This document shows, piece by piece, positions 17,935 to 24,758 of a DNA stretch of 64,000 nucleotides. The DNA is taken from positions 1 through 64,000 of the forward strand of contig CALUQE010000006.1 in the NCBI GenBank assembly GCA_944322845.1. The letters run 5' to 3'. The translations under genes and the position numbers were made by a program. Below the pieces are notes generated by a model that saw only the letters and a program-made list of their open reading frames with translations, ran no database searches and was not told the origin of the DNA. The stretch's first letter is position 1; every line of letters starts with the position of its first letter. The DNA comes from Candidatus Gastranaerophilales bacterium (GTDB lineage Bacteria; Cyanobacteriota; Vampirovibrionia; Gastranaerophilales; Gastranaerophilaceae).

Positions 17935-18279
17935 ATGCTCGTAATTACTAGAAAAAACGGTCAAAAAATAATGATTAACGACAATATTGAAATTACTATT
18001 GTCGAAGCTAAGAATGGGGTTTGTAAGGTCGCAATCAAAGCTGATAAAGATGTAAAGATTTATAGAGAAGAAATTTATCTTCAAATTAAACTTGCAAATT
18101 TAATCGGTAAAAATACTAATGTTTCTGCTGTTGATTCTGTTTCAAATTTAATAAAAGACGGAACTGTATTAAATGATAAAGGCGGAGTTTCTCCTCAGAC
18201 TGATGAAGTTGTCGTGGATGAAGATGATAAATCTACAAAAAATTCTATAAGAATTAATAAAAAAAATGTTGACTCTTAA
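17935..18279 (+). CDS. csrA: Carbon storage regulator CsrA with C-terminal extension
   Basis: 114 aa; typical CsrA is 60-75. Residues 1-60 are the standard RNA-binding domain: M-L-V-I-T-R-K-N-G-Q-K-I, D-N-I-E-I-T-I-V, and V-A-I-K-A-D-K-D-V-K-I-Y-R-E-E-I-Y, keeping the key Leu-Thr-Arg region and the second Arg used to bind GGA in RNA hairpins. The last 50 residues are a polar, probably disordered tail. In B. subtilis a shorter C-terminal extension is part of the FliW-binding site, so the tail may matter for partner switching (inference). ATG at 17935 with GAGGAG four bases upstream. Its last 14 bases overlap the next gene. Confidence 0.88.
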   Translation: MLVITRKNGQKIMINDNIEITIVEAKNGVCKVAIKADKDVKIYREEIYLQIKLANLIGKNTNVSAVDSVSNLIKDGTVLNDKGGVSPQTDEVVVDEDDKSTKNSIRINKKNVDS

Positions 18280-18847
18280 TGGTAATAATTTTTTCTTCTT
18301 TGATGAGGATGTTTCAAGTGTAAAGATTATTCCTGATTCACTTGAGCATGGTTATTTGCTGGTTTTGAATGATGATTTGAGGAGTGCAGAGACATTATTT
18401 AATTTAATAGATTCGCCGCGTGCAAGGTGGGCAGAAGTCCTTATATCTGTGTTAAAAGGTTTTTTGCATAAGTATCCTACCTATTTTCAGATAAGAAATT
18501 TTTACGAAATAGATTTGGACTTTTTGCTAAAAAACGAAAAAATCCATTATGTAGAACAGCTTTTAGGTGCATTAGAAATTTTTTCTTCTATAAATCAGGA
18601 AGTGTATAAATATGCGGCAAGAGTAATGTATGAAAACAAGTTGTATTCTGCGGCTTTAAAATATATGAATAAGTCTAAGAAAATATATTATAATGATGCA
18701 GAACTTCATTTTATGCTGGCGAAATATTACTTGAGGGTAAATGATTTTGATAATGCTGATTTTTATGTAAAGGAGTGTCTCAATTTAATACCCGGGTATT
18801 ATCCGGCCGAGCTTTTAAAGCAAAAAATTGAAGATAAGTGGATTTGA
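18266..18847 (+). CDS. TPR-like protein of the fliW-csrA operon
   Basis: 193 aa, no signal peptide. The C-terminal half (about 100-190) shows TPR-type helical pairs: V-Y-K-Y-A-A-R-V-M-Y-E-N-K-L-Y-S-A-A-L-K-Y-M, then L-H-F-M-L-A-K-Y-Y-L-R-V. The N-terminal half is of unknown fold. The start lies inside the csrA tail (14-nt overlap), so translation is coupled. Being coupled to fliW-csrA suggests a flagellin chaperone-like or regulatory role, but this is inference from position only. Confidence 0.65.
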   Translation: MLTLNGNNFFFFDEDVSSVKIIPDSLEHGYLLVLNDDLRSAETLFNLIDSPRARWAEVLISVLKGFLHKYPTYFQIRNFYEIDLDFLLKNEKIHYVEQLLGALEIFSSINQEVYKYAARVMYENKLYSAALKYMNKSKKIYYNDAELHFMLAKYYLRVNDFDNADFYVKECLNLIPGYYPAELLKQKIEDKWI

Positions 18848-18856
18848 TAGTATAAT
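18828..18856 (+). promoter_or_regulatory. Promoter abutting the gene at 18864 (leaderless type)
   Basis: TTGAAG at 18828-18833, exactly 17 bp, then TATAAT at 18851-18856. The next ATG starts seven bases later with no Shine-Dalgarno. It is among the clearest promoters in the window and lies at the end of the preceding gene. Confidence 0.7.
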
Positions 18857-18863
18857 TTATCTT

Positions 18864-19526
18864 ATGAAGGGTGACATATTCGAGAATAAGAATAATAACT
18901 TTTTTTCAAATACTGAGGAGGATAATTTTTTTCTTCAGCAGGAGAAGTCTTTCGACTATGTTCAGGAGCCCGTAAGGCGTTTAAATGATTATGATTTTAA
19001 TTTGTTAAAAGAAGATGCGTATAAAGATGTTTCGGATGAATTATTCAAATTGGAATATCGAATATCAAAGTTAGAAAACGAGTATCAAAATATAGATAAT
19101 CAAATTCAGGCAGCAAGGGATATAAGTGATTACGATACAGTGGAATATTTAATGAATCGTAAGAGGCAGATTTATGAAGATCTTACTCTTCTTGCTCAAA
19201 TTTATAATGAAAAGAGTTTATCATCAAAAATATCCGGCGGAATTTTTAATATTTTGTCTCCTAAAATCAGAAATGAATTAAAGAAGTTTAATACAAAATT
19301 GAAATCTTTCAAGGATTCTATTATGGCAAATTTACCGGGTAAATTTTCTTCCGTTCAGGAGATTAAAAAATCTTTGAATAAACTGGAGAATATTAATAAG
19401 AGCGTAGATGAGCTAATGACACTGCAGACTCCGTACGGCGAAGCGTGGGATAAGTATGAGCAGTTATCAAAGTATATTACAAGGGCGAATGCAATTCAGG
19501 CAAAAATTGCAAGAACTTTGAGATAA
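18864..19526 (+). CDS. Coiled-coil protein of unknown function
   Basis: 220 aa, highly charged, no signal peptide or membrane span. Residues about 55-120 and 140-215 are heptad-rich helices (F-K-L-E-Y-R-I-S-K-L-E-N-E-Y, later Q-E-I-K-K-S-L-N-K-L-E-N-I), so it probably forms a coiled-coil bundle; the first 50 residues are polar and aromatic. The start at 18864 is chosen over an in-frame codon at 18828 because a full promoter ends seven bases before it. It sits between the fliW-csrA operon and der and has its own promoter. No family recognised. Confidence 0.6.
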   Translation: MKGDIFENKNNNFFSNTEEDNFFLQQEKSFDYVQEPVRRLNDYDFNLLKEDAYKDVSDELFKLEYRISKLENEYQNIDNQIQAARDISDYDTVEYLMNRKRQIYEDLTLLAQIYNEKSLSSKISGGIFNILSPKIRNELKKFNTKLKSFKDSIMANLPGKFSSVQEIKKSLNKLENINKSVDELMTLQTPYGEAWDKYEQLSKYITRANAIQAKIARTLR

Positions 19527-19547
19527 CTATACATTGAAATTGGTTTA

Positions 19548-19556
19548 TGCTAGAGT
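19548..19556 (+). promoter_or_regulatory. Extended -10 promoter before der
   Basis: TGC-TAGAGT ends nine bases before the der ATG. There is no ribosome site between them, so at most about three untranslated bases are expected. Confidence 0.4.
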
Positions 19557-19565
19557 AATTTTATT

Positions 19566-20906
19566 ATGAAAAGAAAACCAATTATCGCAGTTGTCGGAAG
19601 ACCGAACGTAGGGAAGTCTACTTTTGTAAACAGACTTGTAGGCAGACGCCAGTCTATTGTGCATGATATGCCGGGAGTTACCCGTGACAGAATCTATTTT
19701 GATGTTGAGTGGCAGAACAAACCTTTTACTGTTATAGATACGGGCGGAATTGTACCGGGTGATGAAGATGATATCATGATTTCTATTTACGATCAGGCAA
19801 AAATAGCCTGTGAAGAGGCCGATAAGATTATTTTTCTGGTTGACGGTGCCGAGGGTGCAACTCCTGTAGATAAAGATATTGCAAATATTTTAAGACAATC
19901 AGGAAAGCCGGTATTTCTTGCAGTAAATAAAGTCGATTCGCATAGTCAGATTGCAATGATAAGTGATTTTTATTCGCTTGCAGTTGGTGATCCGATTGCA
20001 ATATCTGCGCTGCATGGCTCTGGCGGTGTCGGAGATTTGCTGGAAGAAGTTACTGCTGATTTTGAAGATGATGAAGATTTAGAAGAAGATAAAACCATAA
20101 AAATTGCGATAGTCGGAAAACCGAATGCCGGCAAATCATCAATAGTAAACGCACTTCTCGGGGAAAAACGTGTTATAGTTTCAGATATTTCAGGAACCAC
20201 AAGAGACAGTATAGATTCCAGATTAACTTATGAAAATCAGGAATTTATTATCATTGATACTGCAGGAATAAGGAAAAAGGCCAAAGTTGATTATGGCGTA
20301 GAAAAATTTGCCGTAGATAGAGCAATACGTTCAATCAGGGAGTGTGACGTCGCGGTTCTGGTTATTGATGCCGTAGAGACGGCAGACGGAATTTCCGATC
20401 AGGATAAAAAGATTGCATCTATTATAACTGAAGCCGGAAAAGGCATGGTTATAGCTATTAATAAATGGGATTTGATAGAAGATAAAAAATCTAATACAAT
20501 CAATAAATTTAATCAAAAACTAACGCACGAACTTCCGTTTTTGGATTATGTTCCTAAAATATTTATAAGTGCGGTGACTCATCAGAGACTTAACCAAATA
20601 TTTGCAAATGTTGTTGAGGTTCAGAGCGAGCGTTCAAAGCGTGTTTCAACAGGTTTATTGAACAAAGTCGTAAACGAAGCGTATGCGCTTAATCCGCCGC
20701 AGACTATCAGAAACAAACGCTTGAAAATAATGTATTCTACGCAGGCATCAATTGAACCGCCTACATTTGTGCTGTTTGTTAACAGTGAAGATTTGATGAA
20801 AGACCACTACAAACGCTATATGGAAAATAAGCTGCGCGAGGCTTTCGGATTTAGAGGAACTCCTATTCGAATAGCGGTGAGAGAACGAGCGGAGAAGAAA
20901 AAGTAG
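19566..20906 (+). CDS. der: Ribosome assembly GTPase Der (EngA)
   Basis: 446 aa with the diagnostic double GTPase layout. G domain 1 (about 1-165) has G-R-P-N-V-G-K-S-T, D-T-G-G and N-K-V-D. G domain 2 (about 175-350) has G-K-P-N-A-G-K-S-S, D-T-A-G and N-K-W-D. The C-terminal KH-like domain (about 355-446) includes N-P-P-Q-T and the F-G-F-R-G-T-P-I-R end. Der acts late in 50S subunit assembly and is essential in most bacteria. Between the two G domains is an acidic linker (E-D-D-E-D-L-E-E-D). Convergent with the L,D-transpeptidase gene with no gap. Confidence 0.96.
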   Translation: MKRKPIIAVVGRPNVGKSTFVNRLVGRRQSIVHDMPGVTRDRIYFDVEWQNKPFTVIDTGGIVPGDEDDIMISIYDQAKIACEEADKIIFLVDGAEGATPVDKDIANILRQSGKPVFLAVNKVDSHSQIAMISDFYSLAVGDPIAISALHGSGGVGDLLEEVTADFEDDEDLEEDKTIKIAIVGKPNAGKSSIVNALLGEKRVIVSDISGTTRDSIDSRLTYENQEFIIIDTAGIRKKAKVDYGVEKFAVDRAIRSIRECDVAVLVIDAVETADGISDQDKKIASIITEAGKGMVIAINKWDLIEDKKSNTINKFNQKLTHELPFLDYVPKIFISAVTHQRLNQIFANVVEVQSERSKRVSTGLLNKVVNEAYALNPPQTIRNKRLKIMYSTQASIEPPTFVLFVNSEDLMKDHYKRYMENKLREAFGFRGTPIRIAVRERAEKKK

Positions 20907-21509
20907 TTATTTAATAATAACGATGTCTCCTCTTTTAACTTCTTTTGCGAGCTGCTTAATTACTTCATTATCCATTCTCATGCAGCCTAAAGAAACATAT
21001 TTGCCGATACTGCTTTTATTATTGTTGCCGTGTATAAATTCTCCTGTTTGAGATTGTTCGCCGGTTTTCGGATTTAACTTGTTTAGGATAATGGCTTTCG
21101 GACCGTAAGCACTCGGATTATTTCTGCGCTTAGTTTTTGCAGGAGCTGTTCTGTACGGATAAGTTTCTACGTGTGATACAATGCGAATGCCTTTGTCTGT
21201 AGGCGTTCTTGGCTTTCCGCTTGCAATAAGGTAGGCGCTTTCTGCTTTTCCTTCATCGTTGTATTTATATAGAGTATTTGTGCTCAAATCAACTACAATT
21301 TTAGCTTTTTTATTTTCGCCTTTTATTTTTATTTCAGGGTTTGGCGCTAACATTAAAATATCTTTATCTGTAGTTCCCTGAGGCGGAACTGTGCGTTCAA
21401 AAGTATCAATGCTGTCTTTTACTTGAGCGTGCATTGGCGCTTTGAGTATGGGTAATGCGGCGAGGGTTAATGTTACACCAATTGTTTTTACATAATTTTG
21501 TATTCTCAT
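20907..21509 (-). CDS. L,D-transpeptidase (YkuD family)
   Basis: 200 aa with an N-terminal signal or anchor segment (residues about 8-28). The YkuD domain spans about 65-200. It holds the catalytic motif H-G-N (about 163-165) and the nucleophile region S-L-G-C-M-R-M (about 177-183) with the active-site Cys. Such enzymes form 3-3 peptidoglycan crosslinks or attach proteins to peptidoglycan in the periplasm. Its ATG lies five bases after the stop of the GH13 gene on the same strand, so the two are probably co-transcribed. Substrate preference is unknown. Confidence 0.9.
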   Translation of the reverse strand: MRIQNYVKTIGVTLTLAALPILKAPMHAQVKDSIDTFERTVPPQGTTDKDILMLAPNPEIKIKGENKKAKIVVDLSTNTLYKYNDEGKAESAYLIASGKPRTPTDKGIRIVSHVETYPYRTAPAKTKRRNNPSAYGPKAIILNKLNPKTGEQSQTGEFIHGNNNKSSIGKYVSLGCMRMDNEVIKQLAKEVKRGDIVIIK

Positions 21510-21514
21510 ATCAC

Positions 21515-23068
21515 TTATATAAAGTCCTGTGATAAATTTTTTTGCCTGTTTTTGTTAACAAGTCTTATAACTTTTATTTCACCCGAATTCATGTCTGTGT
21601 GTATGCGGCGTCTGACTAGCTTTATATTGTCATTTCCCGTAATAATTTCAAGTTCTGTTTTTTTATTAATATTTTTGTCTTTTATGCTGATTCCGTTTTG
21701 AGGATTTTTGAAATCAAGATTCCCGATTACTATAATTGTGTCATTTTTTAACTTGCGGGAAAATGCAAAAACTTTGTCATTTTCGGTTTTAATCGGGTTA
21801 AAACTTCCTTTTGTTATCAATTCCGGATTACTTTGCCTGAATTTGTGTGCATCTTTAAAGTTTTTGAGAATGTTCTCATTATTTCCTTCCGGTTTTCTGG
21901 AGAAGTTAAATAAATCCATCTTTCCTCTGTGTACAAAGTAATAATAATCATCAGTTTCTGATTTTTCGGCTTTAGTATTAGCCCACTGATAGAGATACGT
22001 ATCACCGGAGAAAAATCCGTCTATACAATAAGGATTAAAAGGAAGAGTTGCTTCAAGCCACGAAATCATTATTGAGAAATTCTCTCCGTGCAGCAGAATC
22101 GGACTGACTTCGTCATGCGTTGTAAAACTAAGAATTACACTTTTAGGTTCTTTGAAGGAACTTAAAAGCTTTTGATTAAATAGAATATGTTCAATAAATT
22201 CTTGGGCATTCCAGTCTTTCAGGTTGAAGAAACTTCCGTAATATCCGTCAAACCCTGCCTGCATAAGCTTATCATAAGGCGTAAATTCCGCATATATACT
22301 GGGAGGTTCTCTCCAGGAGTCTGAAGCTTCTGCTAAAAATAAGAATTGCGGGTCTTTTGCTCTTGTGTACTTAATAATTTCTACCCAGAAATTGGATGGC
22401 TTGATTGTTGCGACATCAGCTCTAACTCCGTCTGCGCCTATAGAAAGAACTAAATCTATAAACTTTTTATGTGCATCAAGCAAATCCTGATTAAGCCTTT
22501 TATTACTCCCTGTCTGTAAAAGTCTTACGTCAGTCCAGTCAGTCGGTACAATTGAACATTGCCTGCTGTCTTTGATGAATAATTCAGGGTGCGTAAGGAA
22601 TAAATCATAAGCACCGCAGCTTGGAAGATCTATAATTACCCGAATCCCTCTTTTGTGGCATTCATCAACAAATCTTCTTGCCTGCTCTATATCCGTAAGT
22701 TCGGAATTTTTATCGACAAGCTGCGGATTTATGCTCCAAAAGCTTCCTGCTGCGTAAACAGAACCGGCAGTTCCTAGTGCTTTAAGCCGCCCGACAGGTG
22801 TTATCGGAAGAACATGCAAAGTGTTTATGTTTAATTTTTTTAACTCATCAAGTCTTTCTACAGCGTTTAAAAAGTTTCCGCTCACTTCACCTTCATCAAT
22901 AATTTCGTTTCCGTTAGCATCCTGAGCGTTAAATGTTCTCAAATTTATGGCACAAATATTTGCTTTGTTGTTTAAAAACAGAGTCCTTAAATCATTGCCT
23001 TCACCGGCATAGCTTATGCAGCTAACTGAGAGAAGTATTGATAATGTGCACAAAAATTTCTTTTTCAT
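21515..23068 (-). CDS. Secreted alpha-amylase-family (GH13) protein
   Basis: 517 aa with a signal peptide (1-21, ending S-Y-A). The GH13 barrel motifs are visible: V-I-I-D-L-P near residue 150, the nucleophile region G-A-D-G-V-R-A-D-V near 217, the acid/base segment F-L-A-E-A-S-D near 252 and the third-carboxylate region F-T-T-H-D-E near 317. A short C-terminal beta domain follows. Region II keeps R-x-D, so the enzyme is probably active on alpha-glucans in the periplasm or outside. The usual N-H-D of region IV is T-H-D. It precedes the L,D-transpeptidase by five bases. Exact substrate unknown. Confidence 0.85.
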   Translation of the reverse strand: MKKKFLCTLSILLSVSCISYAGEGNDLRTLFLNNKANICAINLRTFNAQDANGNEIIDEGEVSGNFLNAVERLDELKKLNINTLHVLPITPVGRLKALGTAGSVYAAGSFWSINPQLVDKNSELTDIEQARRFVDECHKRGIRVIIDLPSCGAYDLFLTHPELFIKDSRQCSIVPTDWTDVRLLQTGSNKRLNQDLLDAHKKFIDLVLSIGADGVRADVATIKPSNFWVEIIKYTRAKDPQFLFLAEASDSWREPPSIYAEFTPYDKLMQAGFDGYYGSFFNLKDWNAQEFIEHILFNQKLLSSFKEPKSVILSFTTHDEVSPILLHGENFSIMISWLEATLPFNPYCIDGFFSGDTYLYQWANTKAEKSETDDYYYFVHRGKMDLFNFSRKPEGNNENILKNFKDAHKFRQSNPELITKGSFNPIKTENDKVFAFSRKLKNDTIIVIGNLDFKNPQNGISIKDKNINKKTELEIITGNDNIKLVRRRIHTDMNSGEIKVIRLVNKNRQKNLSQDFI

Positions 23069-23077
23069 ATCATGATT

Positions 23078-23107
23078 TTAACAAATAAAAATTATTTATG
23101 CTATCTT
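23078..23107 (+). promoter_or_regulatory. Promoter abutting ogt (leaderless type)
   Basis: TTAACA at 23078-23083, an 18-bp spacer and TGC-TATCTT with the hexamer at 23102-23107; the ATG follows six bases later. No Shine-Dalgarno. Confidence 0.5.
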
Positions 23108-23113
23108 TAAAAT

Positions 23114-23572
23114 ATGAATTACTATACTAAAAATACTTTGCTCGGGGATGTCACAATAGTTGAAGAAAGAGGATTTATAACTAATCTTTTTTTATGCAAA
23201 AAACAAATTGCCGCAAATTATAGAGCTACAGAAGCAATAAATGAAGGTTTCTTGCAGCTGGAAGAGTACTTGACGGGTGAGAGGAAATCGTTTAATTTGC
23301 CCCTGAATCCTAAGGGAACAAAGTTTCAGCAAAGGGTTTGGAGCATTTTACTTAATATTCCTTACGGTGAGACAAGAACTTACAAAGAGGTAGCAGCACT
23401 TGCAGGAAATGAAAAGGCTTCAAGAGCTGTCGGGAGTGCAAACCATAATAACCCGATTCCGATTTTTATTCCCTGTCATAGAGTTATTGGGTCGGATAAG
23501 TCATTAACAGGCTTTGCGTACGGGCTCGGGGTAAAGGAAAAATTATTAGATTTGGAGCATGCTATTCTTTAA
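23114..23572 (+). CDS. ogt: Methylated-DNA-protein cysteine methyltransferase
   Basis: 152 aa suicide DNA-repair protein that moves a methyl group from O6-methylguanine to its own cysteine. The active-site motif P-C-H-R-V-I-G lies near residues 119-125. The helix-turn-helix region with Y-G-E-T-R-T-Y-K-E-V-A and the arginine finger A-S-R-A-V-G come before it. The N-terminal part is short, as in Ogt-type proteins. Its 3' end overlaps the end of the convergent regulator gene by 11 bases. Confidence 0.94.
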   Translation: MNYYTKNTLLGDVTIVEERGFITNLFLCKKQIAANYRATEAINEGFLQLEEYLTGERKSFNLPLNPKGTKFQQRVWSILLNIPYGETRTYKEVAALAGNEKASRAVGSANHNNPIPIFIPCHRVIGSDKSLTGFAYGLGVKEKLLDLEHAIL

Positions 23573-23966
23573 TCTGGAAAATGCATTTTACACAATGAGC
23601 TTTTGGCTGAAGAATTAAATTGTCTTCAAGATCGTGCATTTTTGCAATTCTTGTGATTAGTGGCTCTCCGCAGAGAGGGCATTTTAAGTTTGTTTCGTGG
23701 TTTAAGATTCTGCGTTTGAGATTATCAATCACTTCATCCCCGATTATATCAAACTGATAATCTTTTTCTCGCATCTTCAGGTCTTTAGGAGAACATTTAA
23801 GAATTCTTGCAAGCTGCTGCCTTTGTGTAACAGAGAGGAACAATTCTTTTCCTGATTCAATATCCTCAAGGATTTCCAATTTAATATTGCTTTTGTTTGC
23901 GAGCCCGGTAATAGATAGCCCCGCTTTTTCGCGTTTTTTTTGAATAAATTCTGCTAAACTTTCCAT
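23562..23966 (-). CDS. Helix-turn-helix protein with C-terminal zinc ribbon
   Basis: 134 aa. Residues about 5-60 are a Cro/CI-type helix-turn-helix (F-I-Q-K-K-R-E-K-A-G-L-S-I-T-G-L-A, then an I-E-S-G-K-E segment). Residues about 96-130 hold two C-x-x-C knuckles (C-P-L-C and C-V-K-C), which form a zinc-ribbon-like module. It is probably a transcription factor. It is divergent from the first flagellin locus, its start being about 65 bp from the inverted repeat at 24031, so it is a candidate regulator of that locus; nothing in the sequence proves it. Confidence 0.7.
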   Translation of the reverse strand: MESLAEFIQKKREKAGLSITGLANKSNIKLEILEDIESGKELFLSVTQRQQLARILKCSPKDLKMREKDYQFDIIGDEVIDNLKRRILNHETNLKCPLCGEPLITRIAKMHDLEDNLILQPKAHCVKCIFQIKE

Positions 23967-24030
23967 AAGGTTATTTTATCATTTGCAGCCTAATAATCAA
24001 TATTATAACAATAATAGAGTTGTATTAAGT

Positions 24031-24063
24031 TTTGTAACAATATTACTCTGGTATTGTTACAAA
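24031..24063 (+). promoter_or_regulatory. Perfect 12-bp inverted repeat upstream of the flagellin promoter
   Basis: Arms TTTGTAACAATA (24031-24042) and TATTGTTACAAA (24052-24063) with a 9-bp centre. It ends three bases before the -35 box, which suits an activator binding near -54. Degenerate versions of the same size lie at the same place before both giant flagellin-like genes (29891-29922 and 34680-34711). Confidence 0.7.
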
Positions 24064-24065
24064 TT

Positions 24066-24094
24066 TTGTATATGTGGAATATATAAATTATAAT
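24066..24094 (+). promoter_or_regulatory. Promoter of the split flagellin locus
   Basis: TTGTAT at 24066-24071, 17 bp, TATAAT at 24089-24094. The predicted start near 24101 gives a leader of about 150 nt. The spacer contains ATGTGG, which is also present before the giant genes. Confidence 0.65.
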
Positions 24095-24251
24095 AATCAA
24101 TGGAACTGATTAGGAATGTTGTATCAAAAAGTAGATGAGCTTAGAAAAATAAAAGATTTATATCTTGCCCCTAAATCCGCTCGTAGTCATGTTTTCTGGA
24201 GGGGGTAGGTCTAAAGGCCTTTCTTGACAGATATTTGAAGGAGGTTTTAGT
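24095..24251 (+). promoter_or_regulatory. Structured leader of the split flagellin locus
   Basis: About 150 nt with four GGA sites (24102, 24113, 24198 and 24240, the last in the AAGGAGG ribosome site), the motif bound by CsrA. AAGAT and ATCTT form a hairpin at about 24153-24166, and CCCCT (24168-24172) can pair with AGGGG (24200-24204). GTAGTC, the GGGGGTAG box and the 43-nt distance from that box to the ATG are shared with the giant genes. Confidence 0.55.
24116..24208 (+). CDS. Possible leader peptide (30 codons) before the split flagellin
   Basis: ATG at 24116 opens a 30-codon frame that ends W-R-G then TAG right after a G5 run. One extra G would let it continue to a TGA overlapping the flagellin start codon. 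The ribosome site is poor (AGGA touches the ATG). It may be a translated leader peptide or chance reading of a structured RNA. The conserved GTAGTC block is read in a different frame here than in the leaders of the giant genes, which speaks against a conserved peptide. Confidence 0.3.
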   Translation: MLYQKVDELRKIKDLYLAPKSARSHVFWRG

Positions 24252-24758
24252 ATGCTGACAATCAATACTAACCTCTCTTCAATCATAGTCCAATCCAATC
24301 TAAAGACGTCGACTCTGGGCTTAAATCAGGCTATAGAACGTATGACAACGGGGTTTAAGATAAACGGAGCGAAGGATAATGCAGCAGGGCATTCAATTTC
24401 TACTAATATGTCAACAAAGATAGGGGCATATCAAGTAGCTGAAGACAATGCTTCTATGGGGCTGGATATGTTATCAACAGCTTCAGGCAGCTTAAGTCAG
24501 ATATCAGATAAACTCTCCCGCTTGAGAGCGCTAACCATGCAGGCGCAGAATGGTACCTACGGAAATAGTTCAATTTCAGCATTAAGACAGGAAGCGGATG
24601 GAATAACTGCGGAAATAAACCGTATCATGTCTACATCTGAATATAACGGTATAAAATTGTTCGGTGAATCTTCAAAACCTATTATAAATGGTAAAGAAGT
24701 GGAACTCAATTCTGACGGTTTTATGGTAGATGTTGTTCATCGTGATAAACAGGTATGA
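24252..24758 (+). CDS. Flagellin, N-terminal D0/D1 part (reading frame broken or split)
   Basis: 168 aa. Residues 1-140 are a normal bacterial flagellin N-terminus: I-N-T-N-L-S-S, L-N-Q-A-I-E-R-M-T-T-G-F-K-I, A-K-D-N-A-A-G, then L-S-R-L-R-A-L-T-M-Q-A-Q-N-G and E-Y-N-G-I-K-L-F. The frame ends in TGA (24756-24758) soon after D1, and the rest of a flagellin continues in the -1 frame from the overlapping ATG at 24755. One A missing from the AAA at 24747-24749 would explain the break. AAGGAGG precedes the start. Filament subunit if read as one protein; see the next entry for the other half. Confidence 0.8.
   Translation: MLTINTNLSSIIVQSNLKTSTLGLNQAIERMTTGFKINGAKDNAAGHSISTNMSTKIGAYQVAEDNASMGLDMLSTASGSLSQISDKLSRLRALTMQAQNGTYGNSSISALRQEADGITAEINRIMSTSEYNGIKLFGESSKPIINGKEVELNSDGFMVDVVHRDKQV

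Noticed and set aside
24208..24256. Leader frame of the split flagellin running into the start codon as strong proof of coupling
   Set aside because: It needs one added G, and an open frame of this size is expected by chance in a good share of cases; kept only as part of the G-run hypothesis.
24744..24758. Programmed -1 frameshift in the split flagellin
   Set aside because: The possible slip window is only 15 bases and contains no X-XXY-YYZ slippery heptamer; deletion of one A or coupled restart explains it better.
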